A stretch of DNA of 64,000 nt from NCBI RefSeq assembly GCF_004027225.2, contig NC_044278.2, positions 102,354,743 to 102,418,742 on the forward strand. Direction: 5' to 3'. Below the pieces are notes generated by a model that was not told the origin of the DNA, made no database searches, and worked only from the letters and a program-made list of their open reading frames with translations. Shown piece after piece: positions 1 through 22,500 of the stretch. The stretch comes from Strigops habroptila. Lineage: Eukaryota > Chordata > Aves > Psittaciformes > Psittacidae. Position 1 is the first letter of the stretch, and each line of letters starts with the position of its first letter. The position numbers and the translations under genes were made by a program.

Positions 1-243
1 CCAGAGATGGGGCAGCCACAGCTTCTACGGGCAGCCTGTTCCAGTGCCTCACCACCCTCCTAGTGAAGAATTTTTTCGTAATGTCTAATCTGAATCTCCT
101 CTCTGTCAGTTTAAAGCCATTACCCTTGTCCTGTCCCTACATGCCCTTGTAATAAGTCCCTCTCCAGGTTTCTTGTAGGTCCCCCTTAGGTATTAGAAGA
201 CTGTCATCAGGTCTTCCTGAGCCTTCTCTTCTCCAGGCTGAAC
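1..243 (-). mobile_element. CR1 LINE fragment, antisense
   Basis: The stretch is the reverse complement of the 3' part of a CR1 LINE. Read on the minus strand it gives the typical sequence encoding the end of the reverse-transcriptase ORF, including the segments for first-strand 'AGATTAGATATTAGG'-like and 'GGTTGCCCAGAGAAGC'-like motifs seen in the other copies of this window. The left edge of the window cuts the element. Confidence 0.85.
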
Positions 244-927
244 TAGCCTCTGTAGAGACCACAAGATACACAGTGAGAGGAAACACCCTCATTAGCTTTC
301 TATGGTGCATTTATGTTACTTTTTTCCTAATGGCACTTGTAAGTTAATGTAGTTAGTCTGGAAACCCTTTAGTGTGTAACACATGTGTTAGGGCTGCAAT
401 GCTTCGTACGCCCCTGCCCTCGAGTCACATACACGCAGTCTTGCCAGGTGCTCTCAGTTGTCTTAGTTCTGCCACATAACTGCAGCACCATCTCACCCTT
501 GCTCTAGGTCAAGAAAGGAAGCGTTATTACATATTATTTATACAGGGATCCTTTGTGCACATTCTGTATAAGCTGGACACCAAAAACTGGGGTGACAGAG
601 GAGTCCTAGGGCTGACTGCTTGCTCTGAGTTAGAAAAGCAGAAGTCAAGGTTCTAATTTTGGCTCTGTCACTGTTTTGGTCTAGCTGTGCCTCTACAGAG
701 AAGCAGCTGCTCTCCTTGCCTTGCCCACACTGCCATCGTATGGAACCATGGCAGGGAGCTGGAGGAAGGAGAAAGGCTGCACCCAGCTCTCACAGTGACA
801 TGTGAGTGGGTTAGTTTGAAAACACAGAAGCAGACCTTGGTCTTGGCACAGCAACATTGCCTCATAAATGTAAAGGTTTTGGTCACTGAAGTGCTGACAG
901 CAATTGTCCTGAGTTAAATTGCGTTGA

Positions 928-1006
928 CCCTGCCCATGGCAGGGGGGTTGGAACTGCATTATCTTAAGGTCTTTTCCAACCCTAACCATTCTATGATTCT
1001 ATGATA
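928..1006 (+). mobile_element. CR1 LINE 3' end fragment
   Basis: This short piece has the CR1 terminal signature: 'TGCCCATGGCAGGGGGGTTGG', then a 'TCTTAAGGTC' block, then the octamer tail with ATTCTATG repeats. Only the last 80 or so bases of the element are present, as usual for 5'-truncated CR1 insertions. Confidence 0.85.
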
Positions 1007-1548
1007 CTGTTGCAGGAAAGCCCGAAATAAAGATGCAGTTGCTGTTCAAGCAGATCTCCTGCGTCGCTGAGAGTTACCCTGCCTCATCCTGGGTTTGGAG
1101 GAACTGTCCTGAGCTGAACTCATCCAGGTAAATAAATTTCCCTCTTTTTTATTCATTGCAAAGACCATATCTGATCTAGCCTTGGTTAAATGAAGACTGG
1201 CATGTAAGCAATTAAGTGTAAAATGCACCCTCGACCATTTGTACAAGGGGACATGATGGCCCACTCCGGAGGATCACCAAAACTAGAGAAAGTTTTCTGT
1301 TTTTTTCTATTGTCATGAAATGAAGTCTATAAAGTTGTATATCTCAGGCTTTTTACAGTGAAATAAACCTCACTGGGTTCATAGCAACAGTTAGGCAATT
1401 ACAAAGTCCAATCTGAGTTTTTCTCTTGGCCTGTCAAAGTTACAGGTATTCAGGGAATGTATTGGTTAATACAGGCTTGATTAATTAGGTGAGCTTTGAT
1501 TAATACAGCTGTTACAGTGGCGTATTACCAAAGCCAGGAAAGTCAGTG

Positions 1549-2013
1549 TACTGCTTTTGGCTTGGATAGAGTTAATTTTCTTCACAGTAGCTGGTATGGG
1601 GCTGTGTTTTGGATTTGTGCTGGAAACAGTGCTGATTACTCAGGGATGTTTTAGTTGTTGCTGAGCAGTGCTTACACAGAGTGAAGGCCTTTCTGCTCCT
1701 CACATCACCCCTCCAGTGAGTGAGCTGGGGGTACACAAGGAATTGGGAGGGGACACGGCCGGGACTGCTGACCCCAGCTGGCTGAAGGGATATCCCAGAC
1801 CATACAGTGTCATGCTCAGCATGTAAACCCGCGGAAGAAGGAGGAAGGGGGGAGGTTTGGAGTGATGGTGTTTGCTTTACCTGTTGAACTGTCTTTATCT
1901 CAGCCCATGAGTTTTCTCACTTTTACTCTCCTGATTCTCTCCCCCATCCCATGGAGGGGAGCAAGCAAGCAGCTCTGTGGGGCTTCGTTACAGGCTGGGG
2001 TTAAACCATGACA
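1549..2013 (+). mobile_element. Solo LTR of an avian endogenous retrovirus
   Basis: The piece is clearly related over most of its length to the LTR at 15102-15711. Shared blocks include 'GCTGTGTTTTGGA', 'GATGTTTTAGTTGTTGCTGA', the 'CCATACAGTGTCATGCTCAG' region before the promoter, and the 3' end 'GGTTAAACCATGACA', finishing in CA. The first bases are diverged and the TATA region is degraded ('AGCATGTAAAC'). No internal retroviral sequence adjoins it, so it is a solo LTR inside the FLT3 intron, in the same orientation as FLT3. Confidence 0.75.
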
Positions 2014-3172
2014 CTCAGTGAGAGTGCTTCCAGTAAAGTTAGTGAGAGTGTTTCCATTTCCTCTATTTATTTAGGGCAATGAGTCAGGCCCTAAAATTTC
2101 AAAGGATGCTGAAACAGCTTTGAGCTGTTTTATGAACTCTGCAGTTTTTATTTAGATATTCCAAAAAATAATAATCCCATGGTGCAGAAAAGTACTAAGT
2201 CAAATTATCTTTTGGAAGATTGTGGATAAAGCTCTAAGTATTTTAACTAGACATTCAAAACAAAACAAAACAAAAAAAAAATCTGGATTATTTTCTTATC
2301 CATAGCTCTGAAAAGGCTTCCTAACATCAATCTGTACAGAAATAGAAGAGGAAAGAAAACATCCAGCTACTGATTTTAAAATACTCCTTAAATCACCTTT
2401 TTGGAAAGAAAATGCTGTGACATTTCTTTCCTTGGGAACTTCCACATATAGAAGCTAGTGCTATGTGTAGAGCTGAATAAATTTTATTTATTTACTTACC
2501 TCCTCATTTATTTGTGTGGACGGTGAATTAGTAAGCTGATGAATGAGAGAAAAGCTAAATAAATAATAGACAAAATAATCTCTGTGTAGGCTTACTTTCT
2601 CTCGAGTATAATGTTCCTTTTTTCTATATATCAGGTCCTAAATAAGTCATTAATACAGGACAGATGCTCTCCATTATCAGTGAGAGAAACTTCTTGTTGA
2701 AATCACATACCTTCAGGGAAAGGAGTTAGAACTTTATTATGGGTTCATTTTGTATTTTTTGTTTGAGTAGTGGCTTGTTTGGAGCTGCTCAGTGGTTTGG
2801 GTGTTTGAGGTAAAGGTGAAACCAGTGAGAATAGATATGTCAGCTATGAAGCTGGTGGAGGTCCTGGTGATTAAGGGGTGCAGGTGCCCTGCCAGAGTAG
2901 TGGTGGGACTGAGAGTGAGCCCAGTGCAGGAGATAGGGAGCCCAGTTCACCCCCTGCTGACCCCATCATGTCCATCACCAAAAAATGAGACTGACAACTG
3001 CTCTGAAGCCTCACTCTAACAATGACAAATAAAAAACAATCCCATCAATCCCTCTCTCCATCCCTCCCAACACAGACATATCACACAAGACATGTTTTGA
3101 AACATCCTACCTTCTACCCTGAAAAATGCCACTGTGAGCCAAAAATCAAAACTGGTCTGACCTCTTTTTCAG

Positions 3173-12868
<9,696 letters not shown>

Positions 12869-14290
12869 TCTGTGTTATGGATTTGATCCCAGTATTTTCA
12901 TAAACTCCATGTAGCATAAATGTATTATAACACCACTAAGAACAGAAAATGTTACCAACCACTGCTCCATTCACATTTCTTATGGGCCAGTCCATATTTA
13001 TGTTACTTTGAGGAGAAGACACAATTCGTTGCTTTGAATTCAGCAAACATGTTTATCACAAGACAGAAGCAACAGTCTTTTCAAACTGTCTTTCAATATC
13101 TCTCTTCCTGGTTTTATGTAAATAGTGTCTAATCAATGCATAGAATCCAGACTTTTCTTGCCATATTGCAAGCAAGCACAAGAAAATACATGTTTTTTTA
13201 GTCAACGTTTACAAGCGTGGACTATGCGTCTAAAGAGCTGGTGCAGTTTCCAGAAGTGCTACTCACATCCTCATCTCCAGAGGTCAGAGATAGCTGGAAA
13301 AAAGGGCTATTGGAGTATCCAGAATTTTAAAATATCAGCCCTGTTTTACAAGGAACTATAAATTTGAGTGTGTATAACTGTGTTATCCTGGACAATTGCT
13401 GCAAAGTTCCCAATAAGTGTCCAGCTCAGGTGACTTCACTTCATTGAGCTTTAGGTACTCAGGTGGTCTCTAGTTGTCCAGGCTACTGCCACATCTGCTG
13501 ATGACAGCTAGGCACTTACAGGGTGTGATTCCTTTCTACCTAAAATAAGCAGGAGGAGTGATATTTGGAGATGAACTTCTGCCTCCCTGGTCTAGAAAAT
13601 TCAGGTGTCAGTCTCCAACTGAAAGTCTCACTCCAACTGAGTTATAGCTAATTCCATTCTTTGGGCTTTGTGTGTTTTAATAACAAATAAAAATGTTCAA
13701 TTTTAAAGGAATTATCTTCTGTAGCAATTTAGGAGTGTAATAGTATGACTCCCAATTCCCAGAAGTCATCCGGGGTGCATGAACCCTGCTGCAATAAAAT
13801 GAGAGTATGTCTCTTTAAACTTTCTCCCAGACTCCCAGGTCAATAACCAGAGGCTTGATGGGTTTTTAGTATAGATAAAAGGACATGTTATTTTCATTAT
13901 GTGGTTTGGGGATTTGTAAATGCAGCTTTCATAATGACTAACAGGATACATTTGTCTATATCACAGTGAATCAAGATGAGAATATCCTGGTTAATAGTTT
14001 TCTTCTCTTTTACATTTTACAAGATGCTAACCACAGTCAGGATTTTCATTGGCAAGTGTTATAAATTAATAACTATTTGATAGAATATGCTATCACATAA
14101 ATTGAGCTTCTTTTTACTAATATTGTCTGAAAATTATTAACGTTGTAAACCAGCAGTTATGATTTTTATGTTTTTGTTAACATTGTTGAATTAGCAAGGG
14201 ATCATTGATTTTTTAATCACATATAAACTGCTGAAGAATAATTTGGAAATATAAAGATAGCAATAAAACTTTAACACTGCATTTTCTGGA
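12869..14290 (+). other. FLT3: FLT3 3' UTR and downstream flank
   Basis: AT-rich single-copy sequence follows the stop codon. Two AATAAA hexamers on the plus strand, at 13686-13691 and 14262-14267, are candidate poly(A) signals, giving UTRs of about 0.8 or 1.4 kb. Which one is used cannot be told from the sequence. Confidence 0.55.
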
Positions 14291-14683
14291 AAATGTATAT
14301 GACTTTTAACATACTCATAGCACAATTTCAAAGTGCAGCAACGAGATGTCACTGTTAACACACAGCCCACACTGGCTGGAAAATGGGAGTTAAGTGTCTT
14401 GTGCAGACAGGAGTTTTCAGCCTTTAGAGCTCAGAGGAGCTTAACACTGAACTGGTTGCATCCAAGCCTAGCTGGCCCTGGAAACGAAGCAGATGTGAAC
14501 TTGGCTCATAGAGGAGCAGATGGGAATCCCATGTGCTTTAAAACATGTCAGGGAGTTGTGTCAAATGTGTTTCCACGAGATTAAAAAAGGAGTGGACAGA
14601 GGTCATCTGGCCCCATCAACACTACTGAGCTGAAATTCAGGAATAAAAAGGCAAATAAAGGCGACCTACAATAAATCTGAAGA

Positions 14684-14987
14684 AGGACTTTTTACAAGGG
14701 CATGTAGGCATTGAACAAGAGTAATGGCTTTAAACTGAAAGAGGGTAGATTTAGATTAGATATTAGGAAGAAATTCTTCACTATGAGGGTGGTGAGACAG
14801 TGGCACAGGTTGCCCAGAGAAGCTGTGGCTGCCCCATCCCTGGCAGTGTTCAAGACCAGGTTGGACGGGTCTTTGAGCAACCTGGTCTAGTGGAAGGTGT
14901 CACTGCCCGCCTTGGGGGGTTGGAACTAGATGATCTCTAAGGTCCCTTCCTACCCAAACCATTCTATATTTCTATGATTCTATGAAT
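14684..14987 (+). mobile_element. CR1 LINE 3' fragment
   Basis: A typical end-of-element block, with 'TTTAGATTAGATATTAGG', 'GGTTGCCCAGAGAAGC', 'GGAACTAGATGATCTCTAAGG' and a degenerated ATTCTATG tail. The element is truncated at its 5' side. Confidence 0.9.
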
Positions 14988-15101
14988 AGAGAACCTTGGA
15001 GTTAACTCAAACTCCTTGTGACGCACATGGGAAAAGCAGCTCAGGCAATACAGCTCTCTGAGAAAGTACAATCAGGAAAAAAATCCTCCTGTAAGGGCCG
15101 G

Positions 15102-15711
15102 TGTCCTGGGTTCAGCTGTAGCAGTTATTTTTCTCCTTCCTAGTTGCTGGTGCAGTGCTGTGTTTTGGCTTTAGTCTGAGAACAATGCTGATAGCACACT
15201 GATGTTTTACTTGTTGCTCAGTAGCACTTACCCTAATCAAGGACTTTTCAGTCTCATGCTCTGCCAGTGAGGAGGGGCACAAGAAGCCGGGAGGAAGCAG
15301 AGACAGGACACCTGACCCAAACTAGCCAAAGGGGTATTCCATACCACAGCACGTCATGCCCAGTATATAAGCTGGAGGGAGTTACCTTGAAGTCCCAGAT
15401 CGCTGCTTGGGTCAGGCTGGATATCAGTCGGCGGGTGGTGAGCAATTGTATTGTGCATCGCTTGTGTTTACTGGGGTTTTTCCCTTTCCCCTTTTAGTTT
15501 TATATTCTCTCCCCTTGTTATTTCCCTTATCATTACTATTAGTAGTAATAGTTATGTATTATACCTTAGTTGCTGGACTGTTTTTCCCTCAACCTGTGGG
15601 GTTTACATTCTTTTGATTCTCCTCCCCATCCCGCCTCGAGCGGCGGGGAAAGGGGAGGTTGAGTAAGCGGCTGCGTGGTTCTGAGTTACGAGCTGGGCTT
15701 AAACCACAACA
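15102..15711 (+). mobile_element. Solo LTR of an avian endogenous retrovirus
   Basis: The element runs from TGTCCTGGGTTCAGC to AAACCACAACA, so it has TG...CA ends, and is about 610 bp. It contains a TATA element (AGTATATAAGC, near 15362-15372) preceded by the GTCATGCCC block. The T- and C-rich part at 15470-15600 would be R/U5. No gag, pol or env sequence adjoins it and no convincing target-site duplication is visible. It is in the same family and orientation as the LTR at 1549-2013, and better preserved. It lies between FLT3 and CDX2. Confidence 0.85.
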
Positions 15712-16159
15712 GCTGGACCAATGGAGGGTTGTGCATCTGTTTCTCTGCATGGCAGAGATGGATGGACCAAAGCTAAAGGAGGTATTCAGTGGAAAATAAT
15801 ATCTTGTAGGAGCACATTTCCTTTCCAGAATGCTTCCAACACAACTTAGCAAAGTGCTGGTCTGTTCCTGAGATTTGTGCAGAGCTACAGCCAGTGCTGT
15901 TTAAGGAGCTGTTTCATAATGCTGGAAGGAAAATGCACACATTTCTCTTGTTAGGATCCAGACCCCTAATCTGTGCCCCCAGAAGCAGGTTCTCAGGAGA
16001 AAGTTCTAAATTTGGAGTGGAATGGAGAGGGTTAAGCTTGTTTGGAGAACTCCAGCAGGGATGCCATTAGTCTAAGCTAGGTGCATAAAGCTAGGCAGAG
16101 ACTGACAAAGATTCAGTAACCAGAGGGAGAAACAGAAGGGGCTGAGGTCAATTAAAAAT

Positions 16160-16690
16160 CACAGAATCATTAGGGTTGGAAGGGACCTCTGGAGATCATC
16201 TTGTCCAACCTGCTGCCAACGCAGGGCCACCTAGAGCAGGTTACACAGGAACATGTCCAGGCGGGTTTTGAATGTTTCCAGAGAGGGAGACTCTATGACC
16301 CCCCTGGGCAGCCTGTTCCAGTGCTCTGTCACCCTTAACATACAGAAGTTCTCTCTCATGCTGAGGTGAAACTTCTTGTGTTTCAGTTTATGGTCATTGC
16401 TCTGTATCCTCTTGCTGGACACCAATGTAAAGAGTCTGGCACCATCCTCCTGGCACCCGCCTTTGAGATATTTATATGCGTTAATGAGATCCCCTCTCAG
16501 TCTTCCCTTCTGTTGACTAAACAGGCCCAGCTCCCGCAATCTCTCTTTATAAGAGGTGCTCCAGACCCCGATCATCCTTGAGGCCTCCACTGGACCCTCT
16601 CCAGCAGCTGCTTGTCTTTTTCGTACTGAGAAGCCCAGAACTGAACACAGTACTCCAGATGTAGCCTCACTAGGGCCACGTAGAGTAGAG
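16160..16690 (-). mobile_element. CR1 LINE fragment, antisense, about 530 bp
   Basis: It begins 'CACAGAATCATTAGGGTTGG' (reverse complement of the CR1 tail). Read on the minus strand it encodes [18 protein letters not shown] and [20 protein letters not shown], the CR1 ORF2 C-terminus. The coding frame is broken. It represents a different CR1 subfamily from the copies in FLT3 intron 20. Confidence 0.92.
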
Positions 16691-16839
16691 GGGGAGAATG
16701 GAAAATGGAGAGGGATAGAAAAGGATACCGTGCTGTCCCGTTAGCAGTTAGAGAAAGAAAGAACAATAAAAAAATGTTGACGACCCAAACTGAAAGGTGG
16801 GACGCGTTGAGGAACGGGCCCCAGTTTTCCTTCCCTTTT

Positions 16840-17080
16840 CCCTGGCAAAATACACCCGGGAGCGGGCAGCCCGGTGCCGAGGAGGCCTACCGGCAGGAAA
16901 CCCCGGCGCTGCGGTGCCGGTCCCGCTGCCTGAGCCGGCACTAGGTGGAGCTCCGTCACCGCCGCGGGCAGCCCGGCGCCGGAGCAGCGGCGGCGTGGGG
17001 TGAGGGGCCGAGCCTGGGTCAGCCGCGGCGTCAGAAGACCGGGGGAAGCGGGGCTGGCGATGGTGCTGCTGGCCCAAGGG
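16840..17080. promoter_or_regulatory. Orphan CpG-rich block between FLT3 and CDX2
   Basis: A compact CpG-dense block stands in otherwise ordinary sequence just after an antisense CR1. No recognised coding exon starts here. It holds a CTCF-like match at 16938-16950. It could be the promoter of a non-coding transcript, a remnant of a lost gene's promoter, or an insulator. Confidence 0.5.
16938..16950 (+). promoter_or_regulatory. CTCF-like motif, moderate match
   Basis: The sequence GCACTAGGTGGAG follows the CTCF core pattern CCASYAGRKGGCRS, but with G at the first position and GGA in place of GGC. It lies within the CpG-rich block. Occupancy is uncertain. Confidence 0.35.
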
Positions 17081-19500
17081 AATCTACAGGCAAAACCTCG
17101 TAGCACTGGCGGGATGAGTCAGGAATTGGCCAGCCCGCTCCCGCAGGGCGTCCTCCCAAAAAAAAACATGCTGTGTGCAGGCAGCAGACACCAAAAAGAC
17201 AAGAGGCCCTTCTCTGTTCTGTTCAAAAGAAACTGGAGGTGGTTCTCCAACATGTCTCACTGTCAGGTTTGAGATACTTGGGATGGGCTCTCTGAAGTCC
17301 CGCTGGGAGGAGCTGGAGCTAACCATGTGTTGAACCAGAAGAGGAGAGCAGAAGGGACCCTGTCATGCAGTCTAGCAGTGGTTTCCAATCCGCATGTTCA
17401 TGGTAGGATTTGTGAAAGGGGATGAAGAAATTCCAGGCCGAATTTGTTACAGAGCTATTTCACATAGGTTACTTTTTCAAGAGGCCACACTTCTGCTGGA
17501 AAATACTTTGGGGGTGCAGAAATCAAAGCAGGCTGAAAATGACTGGAATAGGGCATTCCCTGTGCAGCTGGGCACACCTGATCTCAGTCCCTTCTCCCAA
17601 ACACTGAACTTGATCCGGTACTCACCGGCTCAGGGCTCCCTCTTCCCAGCTAAATGCACTGCTGTGCTACTGAGTCGCTGCCTCCTTCTCTCCCCCATCA
17701 GCGGATTAATCAGGCCATGCAAAGCAAACCAGTTTTAATAAAAGGCACAAAAAGATCCACCTGGACCTATGGTTGAGGAGACTGCAGAGCACTTCACAAA
17801 GAGGTGGGACTTGAGCCCAGCTCCTGCTTAGCCTTAGTGAGCATGCCAGTGCTGTGGTGTGGTGGGGAGTCCCTTCCAACCATGTCAGAGACCTAGGCCA
17901 GAGTCATGTTTCCTGACATGCTTCCCAGGAATGAGATAAAGAGGGGGGCTGCTGGGGGCAGGGATCCTGCCTTACAGGTCACTACCACGTTAAAATTTAG
18001 GGGTTTAAGGCTGTGCTGGAAAACTGATGGAGCAACAGTCGTAGCAGAACTATAGGTGTCTCAGGGTACAGTCTGGATCAGATCTCGGCTGAGAAGGAGT
18101 TTTGAAGACCTGTGTTCTGGAAAGAGGTGGAAAAGCAGTGGTGCTCCTGTGGCCACCTTCACAGAGGCACATGAAGGGTGGGGTGGGATTCGGTTTGTTT
18201 AGGTACTGCTTAGTTGGGATGAAAACCCATGGGAGATACTGACCCACTCCTCCTCACATGTACTACCTGCACCTACTCGTGATCCTTTGGCATTTAGCTG
18301 TGGCTGCCCATATGTGCCCAGAGATACATCTCCCCAGCTGCACTAATTTTTCCCCTCCATCCATGCCCTATGCTGTGGAGACATCACTGTCTTCAAGCTG
18401 AAGAAAGTCCAGAAGTTAGTTCTAATGACAGGCCTCCAGTTCCACCAGTGCCATGACATCCCCATCCTCAGAAGAGGGTTGGAGGCTTCAGATCCTAAAT
18501 AGAAGGAGGTGTCTAGCTCTAGTTTCCACCATATTTCTCCTGGAAAAGTGGCTGGAGAAGTGACTACCCACCTGATGTGGCCTGGGATCTCCTTTGGAAA
18601 AGCCTCCTGCGCCTGCGGGTGTCCTGGGTACAGAGGGGCTGTAGAGCTACACAAGGCCGAGTCGGGGCTGGTCCCCAGGAGCTGGCTGCCAGGCGAGTGG
18701 CCAGAGGAGGGCAGCGTGGGCACAGCTGGGAGCCTGGTCCTGAGGTCTGGGCCCGGACCTACCCTTCACTCCCTTGAGGGCTTCTGTTCAGGCAAATAAA
18801 AAAGTGGTGAGAGTTCTCTTTCCTCCCAGGAACTAGAAGAAGACAGCTGGGAGCAAACGGGAGGTGGTGGAGAGAAGACAGGCACCCGTTTCTCCTTGGA
18901 GCCAAAAGGACTAAGGTTTTGTTTGGTTTGGAGGGAAAAGGTTTGCCCATGGAGAAAGACGAGTCTTTTTCTGCCTTCTTACAGCTCCAGAATAAAGAAA
19001 GGTCCCATGCGGGAGCCTCAGCCTGCTCCCTGCCCAGACAAGGAAGCATCTGGCACCTGCCTGCTTGGACTCCTTCATTGCCTAGCATGAAATACTGCCC
19101 ACAAAACACCACGGTCCTGCAGGGATGTGTACACTTATGGCCCTTGAAACCTGCGGCCTCACAAACAGCAAACTGTCTACCCAGCACAGAGCCACCTTGT
19201 GCCTGACTGAACAGGTTTGCTAGATCAGATATTGCTGTGAAGCAGGGGCTGAGGGAGACAGTGGTGTGGAGCAGCCACCCCATAGCATATTGCCATGGAA
19301 AGCCTTGGAGACAGGGATAAATGAGCAGGACTAGTGTTGAGTGGGGAGGGACATGGCTACGAGACGTGCACCACCTCCCTGCCATTCCAAAGCTGGGAGA
19401 TGTAGGAAATTAATCAGGGAGGAAGGCAACGAGGACATCAGCCTCTCTATTGCCCCTGGGGGGTTAGATAGCCCGAGGTCTCACTGGTGGCAAGCGTGTG
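17081..19500. other. Intergenic, no gene recognised
   Basis: Mixed-composition single-copy sequence. Open frames on both strands show no recognisable family, splice structure or codon pattern. URAD, which lies between FLT3 and CDX2 in mammals, was looked for here and up to the CDX2 promoter and not found. Confidence 0.6.
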
Positions 19501-22500
19501 CAAACCATTTTGCAGCTGGAATTTGATGCGCTTGGCGTGGAAGTCAACACGCGCATTAGTGGCACCATCCCACCCTCTGCGCCGGGGCTTGCAGTTTCCC
19601 TGGGAGCTGTATGGCTCTGGGAGAGGGCTGGGGGGTCGGGGGCACCCTGCACCCCTGTTCGGCTTGCCTGTGCCTCGCCGCGGAGCGCAAACCGTGCTGC
19701 TGCGGAGCACCGCGCTCCCTTTGCATCCCAGCGCCGAGAGCCGCCGGGGCCGCGCTGCGAGCCGGGGCAGAAAACAGCTGCCCTGCGTGCTCCGGGGAGC
19801 GTCCGTATGGGGCGGTAGGTGTCCCCGGGGGGCAGGGGCCGATAGCAGCCGAGCCCTGGGCTCTCTCCCCGGCAGCGGCCCCACCGCCGCCGGCCGGGAC
19901 CGAGCCATCGGGGCCGCCCAGCGGGTGCGCGCTGCCGGTGACTCACGACTCCCGTGACCGTACCGGGACGCGGCCTCCCCAAACGGGACTTGCCAGCAGC
20001 GTCCGGGCACAGGCGCTCTGCAGGCGGCCCGGCCGCGCTGGTGCGGGTTTTCTTCCCCTTGCCACTTAAACAAAAGATACTTAAATAAAGGTTTAAAATT
20101 CCAGCCAAGGCTGGATTTCACTGCCCAGCAGAGGAGTCCCGGAGGGGAACCAGCACCGGTAACTTCCAACGGAGCAGAGCAATGCCAAGCCCTTGTACAC
20201 ACGGTCAGAGAACGCCACTGGATCAGCCTTTGGTCCCCCCCGACACACCGAGCGTCTCTCCGGAAGAGTCTGGTCACTGAGCCGTGCGGCTGGGGATCCC
20301 CACCAGCGTGTGGCTGCACGAAGCCTCTGGTGCATAACATGGCTGTTTTCCGCCCCTTCTCTGCTTACGTTCCCGTTTCCCGGAGGGAGCGGGCTCAGCA
20401 CCTGTGCGAAGCGGCACGGCTGGCCTGGGCAGCGGGGCGGCCCACGGCGGGGGCCGGGGCCGGGGCCGGGGAGGGCCGCGCAGCCACGGCTTGCAGGACC
20501 GGGGTGCCCCAGCCCGGTACAAGGGGTCACCCCCTCGTCCTGCCCCGTCTCTGCTTCCTTCCCAGCAATGCGAGTCCGCTCGGGAGCGAGCTTTTAGCAT
20601 CTAACCCGCTCCTAGAGGCATGTGCTTAAACAAGCCGAGAATCAACCCCACGATAAAAGTATTGGGTTATTCTGCAACTTAATCTACATCAAAGCCTCGG
20701 GGGCTGCCGGCTTGAAAAGATCCAAGATGTTTTCTAAGTCCTTATCATGTCTGTGCTTAGGGGGAGTCATAAATTCCACAGGTCGGACTAACTAACACAC
20801 GATTCCTCCTTCCCTTCTCTCTCCTCGGCCACCAAAGGGCTTTCCAGCAGGATTTTTTTTTTTTTTTTTTTTTTAACCTTGCAAACAAAGCTCCCAATTC
20901 CCGGTCGTTATGGTGGGGGAGAGGGGAGGATCCTCCCACCCCGCCCCGAGCTTCTCCTAAGCGACAGAAAAATAAATTCTTTAATCCAGAAAACGATTAG
21001 AAATAAAGAAGGTGAATTCACGTCCCCGCAAGGGTCTCGACAAGCGGGAGCGGTGGGTGGAGGAGGGATCGCGGGGACTGCGCAGCTTTGGGACTTCTCT
21101 GGCCCGGGACGGGGGTCCCCGGGCTGTACTGTCCGCTCCGTTAACCTCCAGCCCTCCCCAGCTCCGGTGCCCGAGGTGAGGGTGAGCGCCGACTTCGAAA
21201 CGAGGTGTCCGCTCCAGACCCGGGCACCGGCCGCCGCCTCCCCTCGGGTCGAGGGGCCGGCAGCGGGCAGAGGGCAGTGGGAAGGGGGCAGGGGGCAGCG
21301 GGTAGTGGCGTCCTGCTCCCGGAGTTCCTCACGCAATCACGGCCCTGACCTGACTCCCCCCAGAGGAGGCAGATTCCCTCAGAAATCACTTTTTCAACTC
21401 AAGAAGTGAGGCTGCAGCTGAAGGAGGAAGGCGAGGAGCTCGGCGTGTGCCCGGGACGGGGCCCCTGTGAAAACCCCCTTCAGTGGGGGAAGGACTCAGA
21501 AATAGAGGGGGGGGGGGAAATAATAATAATAATTAAGAAGATATTTCCCTGAAAACGGTGTTCCCGATCAGGCACTTGTCAGCTTGAGAGGCGTTAGGTT
21601 CCACTTTGACGCTCAGGATCTAACGAAATAGGAAAAAAACGAAGGAAGCAAAGAGGGAGAGATTAGGGCTTCGTCCGCACTCTGGTCTCGGGGTCCGGTC
21701 GCGGGGTCCCCGCTCTTCTCCCGGGGCTGCGGTTCTGGAACCGAGTGGGCGGGAAAACCCGAGGCAGGGAAGGAGGGGGCAGCTGGCACGGCCAGCTCGG
21801 GAAACCTCCAGCATGCAGGACGGCGAGGAGAAAAGGGGGGATACCTGACCGAGAGAGATATCCCCTCCCCCCAAACCTCTCGGGAAGCCCCAATCTCTGG
21901 GGAGGGTTGGTGGGGGGGGTAAATCCTGCCCCAGTCGCAACGAATGAAAGTCCAATCAGCCCCGTAGTCTTCCTCTTATTTTAAATCTAGAGTGTCCCGG
22001 GGCAGAGCGTCCCCCGCCCTGCCGCCGGGCAACTCTGCGGCGGGTCGGGCGCAGGGACAGATCGACAGCGGCGAAGGATGCTTCGGAGCATCTGTCCGCT
22101 GCGCAGCGGGCGCCGGGTGGGGGACAGCTGGCAGGGCCCGCTCTCCCCAGTGCTGGCCGTGCTCGGGGGGCAGCTGTAATCAGCGTCCGACGGGCAAAGG
22201 CAGAGCCGGGCCGGAGGAGAACGCAGCTGCGCGCTCGCTGTGAGGTTCGGCGCTGCCTCGGAGCCCTGTCCTGCTCCTCCGCCGGAGCTCGGGACTCTCA
22301 TCCGTCCCGGTGGTACCTAGACCCGCCAGCTCGGGCTGGTGTCAGGTCTCATCTGAAAGCGCTGCCACCTGCTTGGCAGGGATTCATGGATGGAGCCTTA
22401 GACAGTGAACCGGGCTGGTTCGGGGTTTGTCAGGCTTTTGGTGCTTTTTAATACAGTGTGTTCAGAGTTTTGTCATTTTAATGGCCCCTTCCTCTCTTTA

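Larger units (their letters stand above)
1..3172 (+). other. FLT3: FLT3 intron (equivalent to human intron 11), partial
   Basis: This stretch precedes the first recognisable FLT3 exon and is read as intron. It holds two CR1 pieces and one retroviral LTR, annotated separately, plus AT-rich single-copy sequence. I looked for the preceding FLT3 exon, which should end just before the Cys-Thr-Glu-Glu segment, and saw no convincing match, so that exon probably lies off the left edge. Confidence 0.7.

Noticed and set aside
16231-16766. Minus-strand frames resembling reverse transcriptase
   Set aside because: These are the CR1 LINE ORF2 remnant and not a host gene.
18759-19385. Minus-strand open frame of 208 codons
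   Set aside because: No recognisable domain, splice context or conserved block. It is treated as chance.
19447-20340. Minus-strand open frame of 297 codons upstream of CDX2
   Set aside because: Arg/Pro/Gly-rich translation typical of CpG-rich DNA, with overlapping open frames on the other strand. No known protein family.
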